Assembly (NCBI GenBank): GCA_964388665.1
Contig: CAYMBJ010000121.1
Coordinates: forward strand, 1 to 8,311
Direction of reading: 5' to 3'
Source: CALCCV01 sp964388665
Lineage (GTDB): Bacteria > Bdellovibrionota > Bdellovibrionia > Bdellovibrionales > Bdellovibrionaceae
Length of the DNA stretch: 8,311 bases
Below, one piece after another: positions 1 to 6,234 of this stretch (within the stretch, counting starts at the first letter, position 1; the number at the start of each line of letters is the position of its first letter). The position numbers were made by a program, and so were the translations under genes. A model generated the notes under the pieces. The model ran no database searches. It worked only from the letters and a program-made list of their open reading frames with translations, and was not told the DNA's origin.

Positions 1-2
1 TA

Positions 3-563
3 GCTAAATCAACCGGCTCTCTTGCCGACTTTCAACTAAAAATGAAATTTCTCCAACTGAGAGAACAAAGCCAAAAGGATTTCCGCTTTCAAAGTACTCC
101 TAAAAAATTGTCGAAAGTGGAGGAGCAGCAGATCTATTACTCTTCTTGGTTAAATGCGGCTGTTCATTTTTTAATTACTATTCCTCGATTTCAAGACTTC
201 GATCGCCTAAAAGAGCGCCTCAATATTTCCACAGAACAAACATTACTGGTATTAAATATTTTGAAAGATCTCAATTTAGCATCTCAATCAGGTTCAATTT
301 GGACGGCAAAGTCAAAGAACCTACATCTTCCAGCTGATTCACCATTGACTGCAATCAATCACTCCCATTGGCGATATCGCAGTCTATCTAGTCTCTCGCA
401 ATCTGACAGTCTTCATTACAGTTCTTTGTACACAATGAGCCTGACAGATTGTCAGCTATTAAAACAAATGATCCTCGATTTTATTCAGCAAACTAGAAAA
501 ATTGTGGAACCTTCTGTTGAGGAAGAGCTCTATTGTTTCAATTGTGATTTATTCAAAGTCTAA
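3..563 (+). CDS. TIGR02147/DUF4423 family protein, 5'-truncated by the window edge
   Basis: The frame is open to the left edge, so the ATG at 42 is probably internal; 186 residues are visible against about 270 for the family. It matches the C-terminal domain of TIGR02147 (DUF4423) proteins, known mainly from Bdellovibrio and Fibrobacter. The marks are a YYSSW segment (135-149, matching the family's YYS-W-H position), a small helical domain ending NILKDLNLAS, a W-R-SL stretch, then LHYSSLYTMSL followed by a long helix, and the closing CFNCDLFKV that matches the family ending V-x-LNIQLFP. The usual N-terminal helix-turn-helix-like part would lie left of the window. The family's function is not established; a cytoplasmic regulatory role is often assumed from that N-terminus. 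Its stop overlaps the next ATG (TAATG), suggesting translational coupling. Family call fairly secure, function not. Confidence 0.82.
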   Translation, partial: AKSTGSLADFQLKMKFLQLREQSQKDFRFQSTPKKLSKVEEQQIYYSSWLNAAVHFLITIPRFQDFDRLKERLNISTEQTLLVLNILKDLNLASQSGSIWTAKSKNLHLPADSPLTAINHSHWRYRSLSSLSQSDSLHYSSLYTMSLTDCQLLKQMILDFIQQTRKIVEPSVEEELYCFNCDLFKV

Positions 564-811
564 TGCCTACGAAAACTAAAAGCGAAGTCCATTGCCTCCT
601 CACGGCTCTCTGGCAAAGTCAACTGAGGCGATTAGAAAACAAATGCTCACCTACTCCTTCCATAACCGTCCTTGCGATTGAAACCGGAAAAATACATGGC
701 TGTTGCCAGACTGGGAAACACTTTCTAACTCAGCCCATTGACCATCAAAAACACCAGATGATACAGAGCGCTATCAACCGCTCAGTGACTCCAGATCCAG
801 CAGCGATCTGA
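563..811 (+). CDS. small hypothetical protein overlapping the DUF4423 stop
   Basis: This 82-residue ORF begins at the ATG sharing one base with the preceding stop (TAATG), a classic coupled arrangement, and has no strong ribosome site of its own. I do not recognise it. It has no signal peptide or membrane helix, is rich in Ser, Thr, Gln and His, and has four cysteines (one near residue 11, one near 28, and an adjacent CC pair near 47-48). The composition is not strongly protein-like. It could be a real small partner of the DUF4423 protein, or an accidental open frame following it. The coupling geometry is the main reason to list it. Confidence 0.45.
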   Translation: MPTKTKSEVHCLLTALWQSQLRRLENKCSPTPSITVLAIETGKIHGCCQTGKHFLTQPIDHQKHQMIQSAINRSVTPDPAAI

Positions 812-830
812 GTTCTTTGACAAACTGAAT

Positions 831-835
831 AGGAG
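831..835 (+). promoter_or_regulatory. ribosome binding site of the 841 gene
   Basis: AGGAG lies five bases before the ATG at 841. This near-ideal Shine-Dalgarno shows that the start of the signal-peptide ORF came from a genuine translated gene even though its downstream part is scrambled. A second ATG two codons later (847) is spaced less well. Confidence 0.7.
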
Positions 836-840
836 TCTAT

Positions 841-1179
841 ATGAACATGACTCAGTCCACATTTGATTTCTTCTTAAGCTTACTGATCGCAACATCGATC
901 TTGGCGCAATCCTCTCTTGAACCTGCCCTTGCGCAACCCGCAGGGACTGGACATTGGCAACAAATTCCAAAAGAGGAGGTTCAATCAATTGCCATCAACC
1001 TTTATATGGGAGTTGGTCCTACTTATGAGAAGGCGCGAAACATCGAAAAAAAGCAGGTGCAAGAAATATCAAGGCTTCGGTTCTTAGATTATGGCACTAA
1101 CATTTTGATCTTTGGCGCCACTGGTGTCGGGAAGACCTATCTGGCAACTGCAATAGGCAATCACGTCTGCCGCTCTTGA
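841..1179 (+). pseudogene. chimeric ORF: signal peptide and exported N-terminus fused to an IstB fragment
   Basis: The ORF encodes 112 residues. Residues 1-31 form a good Sec signal peptide (hydrophobic core FFLSLLIATSILA, likely cleavage after PALA). Residues about 32-60 are an unrecognised mature start. From about residue 62-68 the sequence becomes IstB-like (IS21-family transposition ATPase): KKQVQEISRLRFLDYGTNIL corresponds to the region just before Walker A, GATGVGKT (92-99, bases 1114-1137) is the P-loop, and YLATAIG-NHVCR matches the IstB stretch YLA-ALG-ACR. The frame stops right after CRS, whereas IstB continues for well over 100 residues with Walker B. An exported ATPase fragment this short cannot work as IstB. 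It is best read as debris from recombination of an IS21-like element into a secreted-protein gene, though expression from the good ribosome site is possible. Confidence 0.6.
1042..1176 (+). mobile_element. IstB (IS21 family) ATPase remnant with Walker A
   Basis: About 45 codons resemble the P-loop neighbourhood of IstB/DnaC-like ATPases, with GATGVGKT followed by YLATAIG. No istA, no rest of istB and no terminal inverted repeats are visible nearby, so only a fragment of the element is left. The left boundary is uncertain and could lie up to 20 bases earlier. The right boundary is near the CRS-stop, where the similarity ends abruptly. DnaC or another P-loop ATPase is a possible alternative source; the REFID-like pre-Walker segment favours IstB. 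Confidence 0.6.
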
Positions 1180-1334
1180 AAAGAGCCGTGGCAGTAGGAC
1201 AGGTTGGGATTCGCAACAACATTGCTTATCTGACGAATGTTGGTTTAGCAAGAGCCCGCCAATTTGAGGTGGTTCGCGACATTTTAGAATATCTTGGCGC
1301 TGACCCACTGACTGAAGTGGCTTCACTTTACTAA
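1173..1334 (+). pseudogene. C-terminal remnant of an unidentified gene, out of frame with the 841 ORF
   Basis: A frame different from the 841 ORF reads 53 residues to TAA at 1332-1334, with convincing protein character: GQVGIRNNIAYLTNVGLARA, then a charged helix RQFEVVRDILEYLGADP, ending LTEVASLY. It has no ATG and no ribosome site; only a TTG (1176) or internal GTG could start it. The simplest reading is that it is the old C-terminus of the secreted protein beginning at 841, cut off by the IstB insertion and frame change. It could instead be the end of an unrelated gene. I do not recognise the family. Confidence 0.4.
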
Positions 1335-1739
1335 GAATATGCACATACTTGCGTAACTACGAAAGCATCCTCAGCCAGAGAAAATCGTTGAAATGGACTT
1401 TAAGTGCTTCGCCGCGTCTTCTTGCCCTCTACGAGGCTGCGCGACTTATCACTTTCCTCAATACCCTGAGGTTTAGGTAGCAACAGCAAGAGCATAAGCG
1501 TAATCAGAGCAGTGATTCCACATGAACTTTTGTCGAATTGGGGTTAGCGCTTTAGGTGTGTCAATTTAAACTGTAGTGAATCTCTACGTCTGCCGAACAA
1601 AATACGGCACAGATCACAAATCTCCTCAATATGTTGAAAATTCCTCGACTCACACAGGCCCTAACAATCCATTGAGAGCCTTTATCGGCCCTAAAATTGC
1701 TCACCTAATATTTATTGCCAACAAATAGAAAGAGAAAAG
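1335..1739. other. gene-poor stretch before the protease gene
   Basis: I see no convincing coding frame on either strand. Short frames such as a 27-codon one starting near 1392 lack ribosome sites. On the minus strand a run reads as a hydrophobic segment followed by charged residues (ALITLMLLLLL then PKPQGIEES), but it has no proper start upstream of the hydrophobic part. The stretch may be decayed coding DNA from the rearrangement to its left. Its last 60 bases must hold leader or promoter sequence for the 1740 gene, but no clean -35/-10 pair stands out. Confidence 0.4.
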
Positions 1740-3794
1740 ATGTTTGAGACGATACAAGAGGGCACGAGTGGTCGGATTCGCGATCAGATCCTTCAAAAAT
1801 CAATACTCGGTGAAAGACGGGCAGATCGAAGAGTCATCTTTTTAATAATGATTCAAATCAAAATCATCGCCTGCCTAACCATTTCTATTTTGCTATCACC
1901 TGCAATCAGCCTCGGTATGGAAGCCGAGTGCCGTGGGAGGGATGACAAAGGCCAGTCAGTTTCCATGAAAATTATGGCCGGTAATTCAGGATTTTCAATG
2001 AGCACGACTGGGACCTCCCTGGTTACTGATAGCACCCTGCTCTCGAATCCAAACGGGGAGCTTCATTTTGATCCCACAAAGGTAATCCCTTCTAGTGATC
2101 AAACGTTCCTCACTTATCTGTGGAGGAGGGAGGGAGCTATTCAATCCATGACCTTCACGGCCAGCATCAATATGAACGGATCGGGAACGTTGTTTCGTTA
2201 TATCAAAAGGAACTCCGATGGATGGACCGTCCTCAACGACTCCGTGATTGTTCAATGCACACTCAGACAGCCCAAGCTTTCTAGCGAAAGGATTGATCCC
2301 AATCCCACCACTGGCCTCTTGTTTCCTAAGAAATATCAAGCGTTATGGGATAAATACTTTGGTCAAATCAATAACCTTCCGAGGCCCGATTATGCCGAGG
2401 GAAGATTATCAGGATTCTTAGCCCACAATGACAATTATTCTGAGTGCTTTCAAGAGTTGGGCTTTTTCTATTACCGGATGCCCACTTATCGCAAAATGAT
2501 CGCTGATATTGATGAACCCGGAATAGGGGAAAACCAGCGGGAACAAATACAGCGGAATCTTGTTGCAACTGGCGAGGCCTTCAATCAATATTTGAAAGAC
2601 ATTTATCAAGATCCATTGCGAAGGTCTTGCTTCTCATTCGCAGCAAAAGCTTACCTTCTAGAATCCATTTCAACTCTTCTCATTCGAAACATTCGGTCTC
2701 AACCTTTTGGTCAAAACAGGAAATTTTCTGGTCAAGAGTTAGCCATGCTATCAATATTTATTTTGAATGCATTTCCTGACAAAGTACATGTTTTAACGCC
2801 CGATGCTCGCATGCGATCTTCATGCCCCTTCCAAAAGACAATCATGACCAAAGGAAAGGAACAGTATGCAATTTTAGCCGGTTACAACTGTAGGAAATCC
2901 GAAGTCTTTATAGATCCCTTTCAGACCCCCTTAAACTTGGCCGCTGTTTTCTTTCATGAACTGGATCACCTGTTGCGCGACAAATTGGGGCCCCAAAATC
3001 CGTTTTCGGATCTTACAAGCTACATACTTCTGGACGAATCCTTGGCTGCCGTAACCGCAGCCTACTATCAAAAAACACTCGGTTCCTTTTCGCACGGCGA
3101 CTACATTGATCAAAAATCTCCACGGAGAATCTCCCCAGAAGATGCCGGGTTTTCTCTTTTTGAAAAGAATGGAGTATTTTCGAATTTGTATGACCAAAAT
3201 CAATCAAATTTAATTTCTAGGGGTCTACTCGGATTTTTAACAGCTCTATTTTTTGAATCGAATCGACCTGAGTTCGCGTCAGAGGCTGCGAGGACCATTA
3301 TCAATGAAATCTCTAATGTGTATTTTGATCGAGATGTAACGTCTGCAGAGCTTATAAGTCTCGCTCCTGAAGTAGTGCTTAGATGGTCGAGGAAATCAGA
3401 CCATGCAAACCAGGAAGCACTCTTTTCGCCATTGGGTATACTCGAAAGGCAACTCGAACTCGTAATCAGCGATCAAGCTAGGGGCTTAATGGAATTCGAT
3501 CTGAACAATACCGTCGCACTCGTGGACTCCGTAAACGGTCAAAAGTACACAACGAACCTAGCGAACATCCTGGATTTATTACAACTGATCGAAGAGAAAA
3601 TCAATGGTCCTGCAAGTCAGGCTTGCGAGATCTTTGAACAAGCCTCTCAATCTCATGATGGATTACGTGGGTATTTGGGAAAATCTCCAAACGATTCCTG
3701 TAAACCAAACGGCCACGGGGTCATTCCCAATGGTCACAACGTTATCCCATCTGGAGTGATAAGATTCTGCATTCAACCCACAAACAGTTTCTGA
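1740..3794 (+). CDS. putative secreted zinc metalloprotease (HExxH), large orphan protein
   Basis: The longest frame is 684 residues. An internal ATG at 1848 (residue 37) begins a clean Sec signal peptide (MIQIKIIACLTISILLSPAI, then SLG), so the mature protein is probably about 620 residues and exported. Starting at 1740 (AAAGAG five bases upstream) would place 36 charged residues before the hydrophobic core; the 1848 start has a better signal but a weak ribosome site. The key motif is HELDH (residues 406-410, bases 2955-2969) within AVFFHELDHLL, followed 23 residues after the second His by DESLA, whose Glu (about 433) fits the third zinc ligand of gluzincin proteases. The region after the signal reads as beta-rich, the middle as helical with several Cys. 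The C-terminus carries a duplicated NGHxVIP heptad. No known family is recognised. Substrate unknown; prey or envelope protein degradation is a guess. Confidence 0.72.
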   Translation: MFETIQEGTSGRIRDQILQKSILGERRADRRVIFLIMIQIKIIACLTISILLSPAISLGMEAECRGRDDKGQSVSMKIMAGNSGFSMSTTGTSLVTDSTLLSNPNGELHFDPTKVIPSSDQTFLTYLWRREGAIQSMTFTASINMNGSGTLFRYIKRNSDGWTVLNDSVIVQCTLRQPKLSSERIDPNPTTGLLFPKKYQALWDKYFGQINNLPRPDYAEGRLSGFLAHNDNYSECFQELGFFYYRMPTYRKMIADIDEPGIGENQREQIQRNLVATGEAFNQYLKDIYQDPLRRSCFSFAAKAYLLESISTLLIRNIRSQPFGQNRKFSGQELAMLSIFILNAFPDKVHVLTPDARMRSSCPFQKTIMTKGKEQYAILAGYNCRKSEVFIDPFQTPLNLAAVFFHELDHLLRDKLGPQNPFSDLTSYILLDESLAAVTAAYYQKTLGSFSHGDYIDQKSPRRISPEDAGFSLFEKNGVFSNLYDQNQSNLISRGLLGFLTALFFESNRPEFASEAARTIINEISNVYFDRDVTSAELISLAPEVVLRWSRKSDHANQEALFSPLGILERQLELVISDQARGLMEFDLNNTVALVDSVNGQKYTTNLANILDLLQLIEEKINGPASQACEIFEQASQSHDGLRGYLGKSPNDSCKPNGHGVIPNGHNVIPSGVIRFCIQPTNSF
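3708..3749 (+). repeat. two-copy 21-bp (7-residue) repeat at the protease C-terminus
   Basis: NGHGVIP (3708-3728) is followed immediately by NGHNVIP (3729-3749), then a partial third unit SGVI. The copies differ at several bases, mostly at third codon positions, so the duplication is not recent and the amino acids appear to have been kept. Confidence 0.7.
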
Positions 3795-3866
3795 AATCCC
3801 TCCTTTGGAAAGGCAAATTCGCATTTGTAGTAAAAGCGCAACTCGAAAGAGCCCTCTAAATTGAGA

Positions 3867-4265
3867 CTATTTGCATCGAGCAATAGCTTCCAATATATCT
3901 ATCAAATCTTTTTCCACTTTATTAAAATATTTTTTGGCATTTCCTTTCTGGCTGTACACATTATCAGACGCTACTTTAACGTTCGCAAAGGCTCCGATAG
4001 GAATATAAACTGTTTTTCCCTCGTAGGTCTTTGAGTGATAATAAATAGTGTCTAAATTGGATATTGCATAGTCCATCGCACCGATTGAATAGTCTCTAGT
4101 AGATCTATAATAATCAAGAGTACCTTTCAATTCGCTTCCAATCTCATTGCAATCTATATCAGATGCAATTCCAGTTGAGCCTATTAAAAAAATTGAGACT
4201 AAAGTGAGTATCACTGGTGCGGCAAAATTCTTGCCACCAAAATAACGACCATAGCTTTTAATCAA
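3867..4265 (-). CDS. small secreted protein, unknown family, TTG start
   Basis: The product is 132 residues. The start codon is TTG (4265-4263), chosen because GGGGAG sits five bases upstream and it gives a complete signal peptide: basic KSYGRYFGGK, core APVILTLVSIFLIGS, cleavage after TGIA (residue 34). The mature part of about 98 residues begins SDIDCNEIGSEL. It looks largely helical, is rich in Tyr, and has exactly two cysteines (39 and 131) near its two ends that could form a disulfide closing a helical bundle. A TYEGKTVYIPIGAF segment may be a beta hairpin. I do not recognise a family. It converges with the protease gene, with a 72-base gap and no strong shared terminator. Likely periplasmic or secreted; role unknown. 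Confidence 0.75.
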   Translation of the reverse strand: MIKSYGRYFGGKNFAAPVILTLVSIFLIGSTGIASDIDCNEIGSELKGTLDYYRSTRDYSIGAMDYAISNLDTIYYHSKTYEGKTVYIPIGAFANVKVASDNVYSQKGNAKKYFNKVEKDLIDILEAIARCK

Positions 4266-4270
4266 AATTT

Positions 4271-4276
4271 CTCCCC
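4271..4276 (-). promoter_or_regulatory. strong ribosome binding site deciding the TTG start
   Basis: On the minus strand GGGGAG is followed by AAATT and then the TTG codon. There is no in-frame ATG near the signal peptide, so this site is the main evidence for initiation at TTG. Confidence 0.65.
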
Positions 4277-4352
4277 TTTTTAAAATGTTTGGTTATGGCC
4301 TCCCTGAAAAATGCCAGTAGGTTGGGAGTAGCCCTTGATTCATCCAAAAACC

Positions 4353-4378
4353 ACTAAATACGACTAAAATTAACTAAA
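4353..4378. repeat. three ACTAAA repeats with exact 10-bp period
   Basis: ACTAAA occurs at 4353, 4363 and 4373, i.e. once per helical turn (minus strand: TTTAGT). The cluster lies about 88-113 bp upstream of the TTG-start secreted-protein gene, where an activator or operator would sit, and all copies face the same side of the helix. It could be a regulator-binding array or simply phased A-tract bent DNA. Confidence 0.45.
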
Positions 4379-4711
4379 CAAAAAACAGAATCTTTCCTGA
4401 AAGTACGAGATTTAGCGATTGCGACCAAATGCAATTGGCAATTCGGAGGCAGCCATCTGTCCATATACAATACGTCCGTCAATTCCATTGGCACTTCGGT
4501 TGCGACTGCACCTTCTATGGCAATCTCGCCCAGAAGATCGCCAAGTGGAATTTTGGCATCCATGTTGCAAATAGCATCTATGTTATGAATACAAAAGACG
4601 TTCTAGATTCTCTGTTTTATGCACTGTGCATTTGACGCTTTGATACAGTCACCAAAGTATTTGCGGAATTCGGCGGGACGTATATAGCGATGAAGCGAAA
4701 GGCTGTTCAGA

Positions 4712-6004
4712 ATGAGCTTGAATAAGACAAACTTTCTTCAGCTGATCAATATCGACATTGAACATTTTTCCTCTGGAGATTTGCCGCAGGGTCCTGATCT
4801 AGAATTAAAAATTCAACAGAGCTTCTTCGTAGACTCTGATGCGAACATGGCGCTCGCTTTGTCTCAAACTCACGCTACCCATCCGATACTCCTTGCAAGG
4901 GCCTATATCGCCAAAGGTTCATTGGGCGAAGCCACAGTGATTATTGAGGCCTTGCTATCTAAACTAACAAATCCTTTAGATAGGGCCGAAGTAGGAATGG
5001 ATTTGGCAAGAGTGTATGCTTTACAAGGCCGGTGGGCTGAGTGTGCAAGGCTGTGTTCCGAGCATATTGAAATGAATCCTGTCGGAATCACATTACTTTC
5101 TCTTTTGAATCTTCGGGCACTAGCAAAGTTCGAATTGATGGATTTTCAGGGCTGTGAACGCGACCTGAGGAACTTAGAATCGCTCATTTCCTTATATCCG
5201 CACTCCGTGGCAGCTCTATATTCAAAAACCCTGCAAATTAAAATTTTTTCAATAATGGGCCAATTTGAACGGGCAGAAGTGATGATTCGAAACCAATGGT
5301 CGGCAGTTGTTTCCAGGAAGAATGCAACTCGTGACGACATTCTCGCTCTTTTTCGTTCCGAAATTTCCATCAATAGCTTTCAAGGAAAAAGCATAACTGA
5401 GCTAGCATTGGCCTGCTATCTTTTAAGCCACGCAATTGGAAACGATCTATACGTTGGCTTGTCGCTCTTGGATCTGTACTTTTCACTTGGAGATGAATCC
5501 AGACAAAATTTATTGTGGTCCAATTATCTCATGGCTCAACTTGACCGCCATGAAAGAGTAAAATTGCTTTATGAAAAGCTCGCGTCTAAAGATCAAATTG
5601 ACTGTCCGACTACGCTTCAGTTGAAATCTGTCCAAAAATACGCTCTCCAAAACAAGCTTTCAGACTCCCATAGTGCACCTGACACTTCATTAATTGATCT
5701 TCTCGAATCTACGTTTTCATTGGTGTTATTGGAGAAAAAAATCGCTGTCCACATTTCACCATGGAGCATTCAGCCTCTTCCAAAACAACTCTTGAGAGCC
5801 TGTGAGCATCTCAAAAATGGACCTGTTTCAAGAGAAGCCTTCTTCAAAGGCATTTGGAGTCGACCCTTTGTTGCTCACCTTCATGACGCCCCCCTGGACA
5901 TGCTACTCAGACGTTTGCGCAAAGCGGGCTTGCAGATCAGCTGCGAGGAAAAAATCGTTTGCTTAAACAATACTCTTATCATCGGAACACTTCAAAAAAG
6001 CTAG
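4712..6004 (+). CDS. TPR-repeat protein with C-terminal OmpR/PhoB-type winged helix
   Basis: The product is 430 residues, cytoplasmic, with no signal peptide. Residues about 52-200 form paired helices of TPR type: HPILLARAYIAKGSLGEA, then RAEVGMDLARVYALQGRWAE, then LRALAKFELMDFQGC, then a unit ending SIMGQFERAEVMI. More helical repeats probably run to about 320. Residues about 333-418 match the OmpR/PhoB winged helix: strand region FSLVLLEKKIAVHI, first helix PKQLLRACEHLKNG, second helix start VSREAFFKGIW, recognition helix DAPLDMLLRRLRKAG, and wing ISCEEKIVCL. There is no receiver domain, so it is not a normal response regulator. The order (sensor-like TPR first, DNA-binding last) is the reverse of SARP activators. 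AAAGG lies nine bases before ATG 4712. Likely a transcription regulator using TPRs for protein or peptide sensing; targets may include the flanking secreted-protein genes. Confidence 0.75.
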   Translation: MSLNKTNFLQLINIDIEHFSSGDLPQGPDLELKIQQSFFVDSDANMALALSQTHATHPILLARAYIAKGSLGEATVIIEALLSKLTNPLDRAEVGMDLARVYALQGRWAECARLCSEHIEMNPVGITLLSLLNLRALAKFELMDFQGCERDLRNLESLISLYPHSVAALYSKTLQIKIFSIMGQFERAEVMIRNQWSAVVSRKNATRDDILALFRSEISINSFQGKSITELALACYLLSHAIGNDLYVGLSLLDLYFSLGDESRQNLLWSNYLMAQLDRHERVKLLYEKLASKDQIDCPTTLQLKSVQKYALQNKLSDSHSAPDTSLIDLLESTFSLVLLEKKIAVHISPWSIQPLPKQLLRACEHLKNGPVSREAFFKGIWSRPFVAHLHDAPLDMLLRRLRKAGLQISCEEKIVCLNNTLIIGTLQKS

Positions 6005-6133
6005 TGGTCGGACCGCCAACCTCACTTCGACTACAATTTTTTGGTCTACTTAACTTCGATCAGAGCCAATAATGACTTTTGCATCGACTTCATCGCTGTC
6101 TACACAGTATACACCCGCCAAATTTCGTCACCA

Positions 6134-6144
6134 TTAATTTTAGT
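6134..6144 (+). promoter_or_regulatory. 11-base element shared with the upstream region of the 4265(-) gene
   Basis: TTAATTTTAGT at 6134-6144 recurs on the minus strand at 4373-4363. Both copies point toward the gene they precede and end about 91 and 98 bases before the start codons of the two secreted-protein genes. An AT-rich 11-mer can recur by chance, so the equal placement and orientation are the real argument for a shared regulatory site. Confidence 0.35.
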
Positions 6145-6222
6145 TTGGTTCTGTAGTTTGAATACGACATCTAGGCTAATTTAATTTTACAAAGGTGTCC
6201 GCAATTCCAAAACAAACAAACC

Positions 6223-6227
6223 AGGAG
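6223..6227 (+). promoter_or_regulatory. ribosome binding site of the 6235 gene
   Basis: AGGAG seven bases before ATG 6235 is well placed and fixes the start, which in turn gives a complete signal peptide. Confidence 0.75.
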
Positions 6228-6234
6228 TTTAAAT

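Larger units (their letters stand above)
4266..4711. other. 446-bp gap between divergent genes, with a doubtful broken frame
   Basis: The gap should contain the promoters of the divergent 4265(-) and 4712(+) genes. On the minus strand one frame is open from 4737 down to 4354 except for a single TAG at 4603-4605. Its pieces look mildly protein-like (HRYIRPAEFRKYFGDCIKAS before the stop; VPMELTDVLYMDRWLPPN after it), but I recognise no family, find no ribosome site at the ATG (4563), and the frame runs into the 5' end of the 4712 gene. A plus-strand frame of 68 codons (4429-4635) covers the same bases and is less protein-like. Either a decayed gene or chance. Confidence 0.3.

Noticed and set aside
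1392..1475. 27-codon frame beginning with ATG near 1392
   Set aside because: No ribosome binding site, too short, no recognisable features.
1405..1550. Minus-strand hydrophobic segment resembling a small signal-peptide protein
   Set aside because: No usable start codon before the hydrophobic core and it ends after about 25 further residues.
3795..3866. Bidirectional terminator between the convergent protease and 4265(-) genes
   Set aside because: Only very small stems (CCTTT/AAAGG with two-base loop; CAAAT/ATTTG) and no T run on either side.
4429..4635. 68-codon plus-strand frame in the divergent gap
   Set aside because: No ribosome site, odd His/Cys/Trp-rich composition, and it overlaps a slightly better minus-strand frame.
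6158..6186. Possible promoter TTGAAT-17-TTAATT upstream of the 6235 gene
   Set aside because: The -10 match is poor and many similar pairs occur in this AT-rich stretch.
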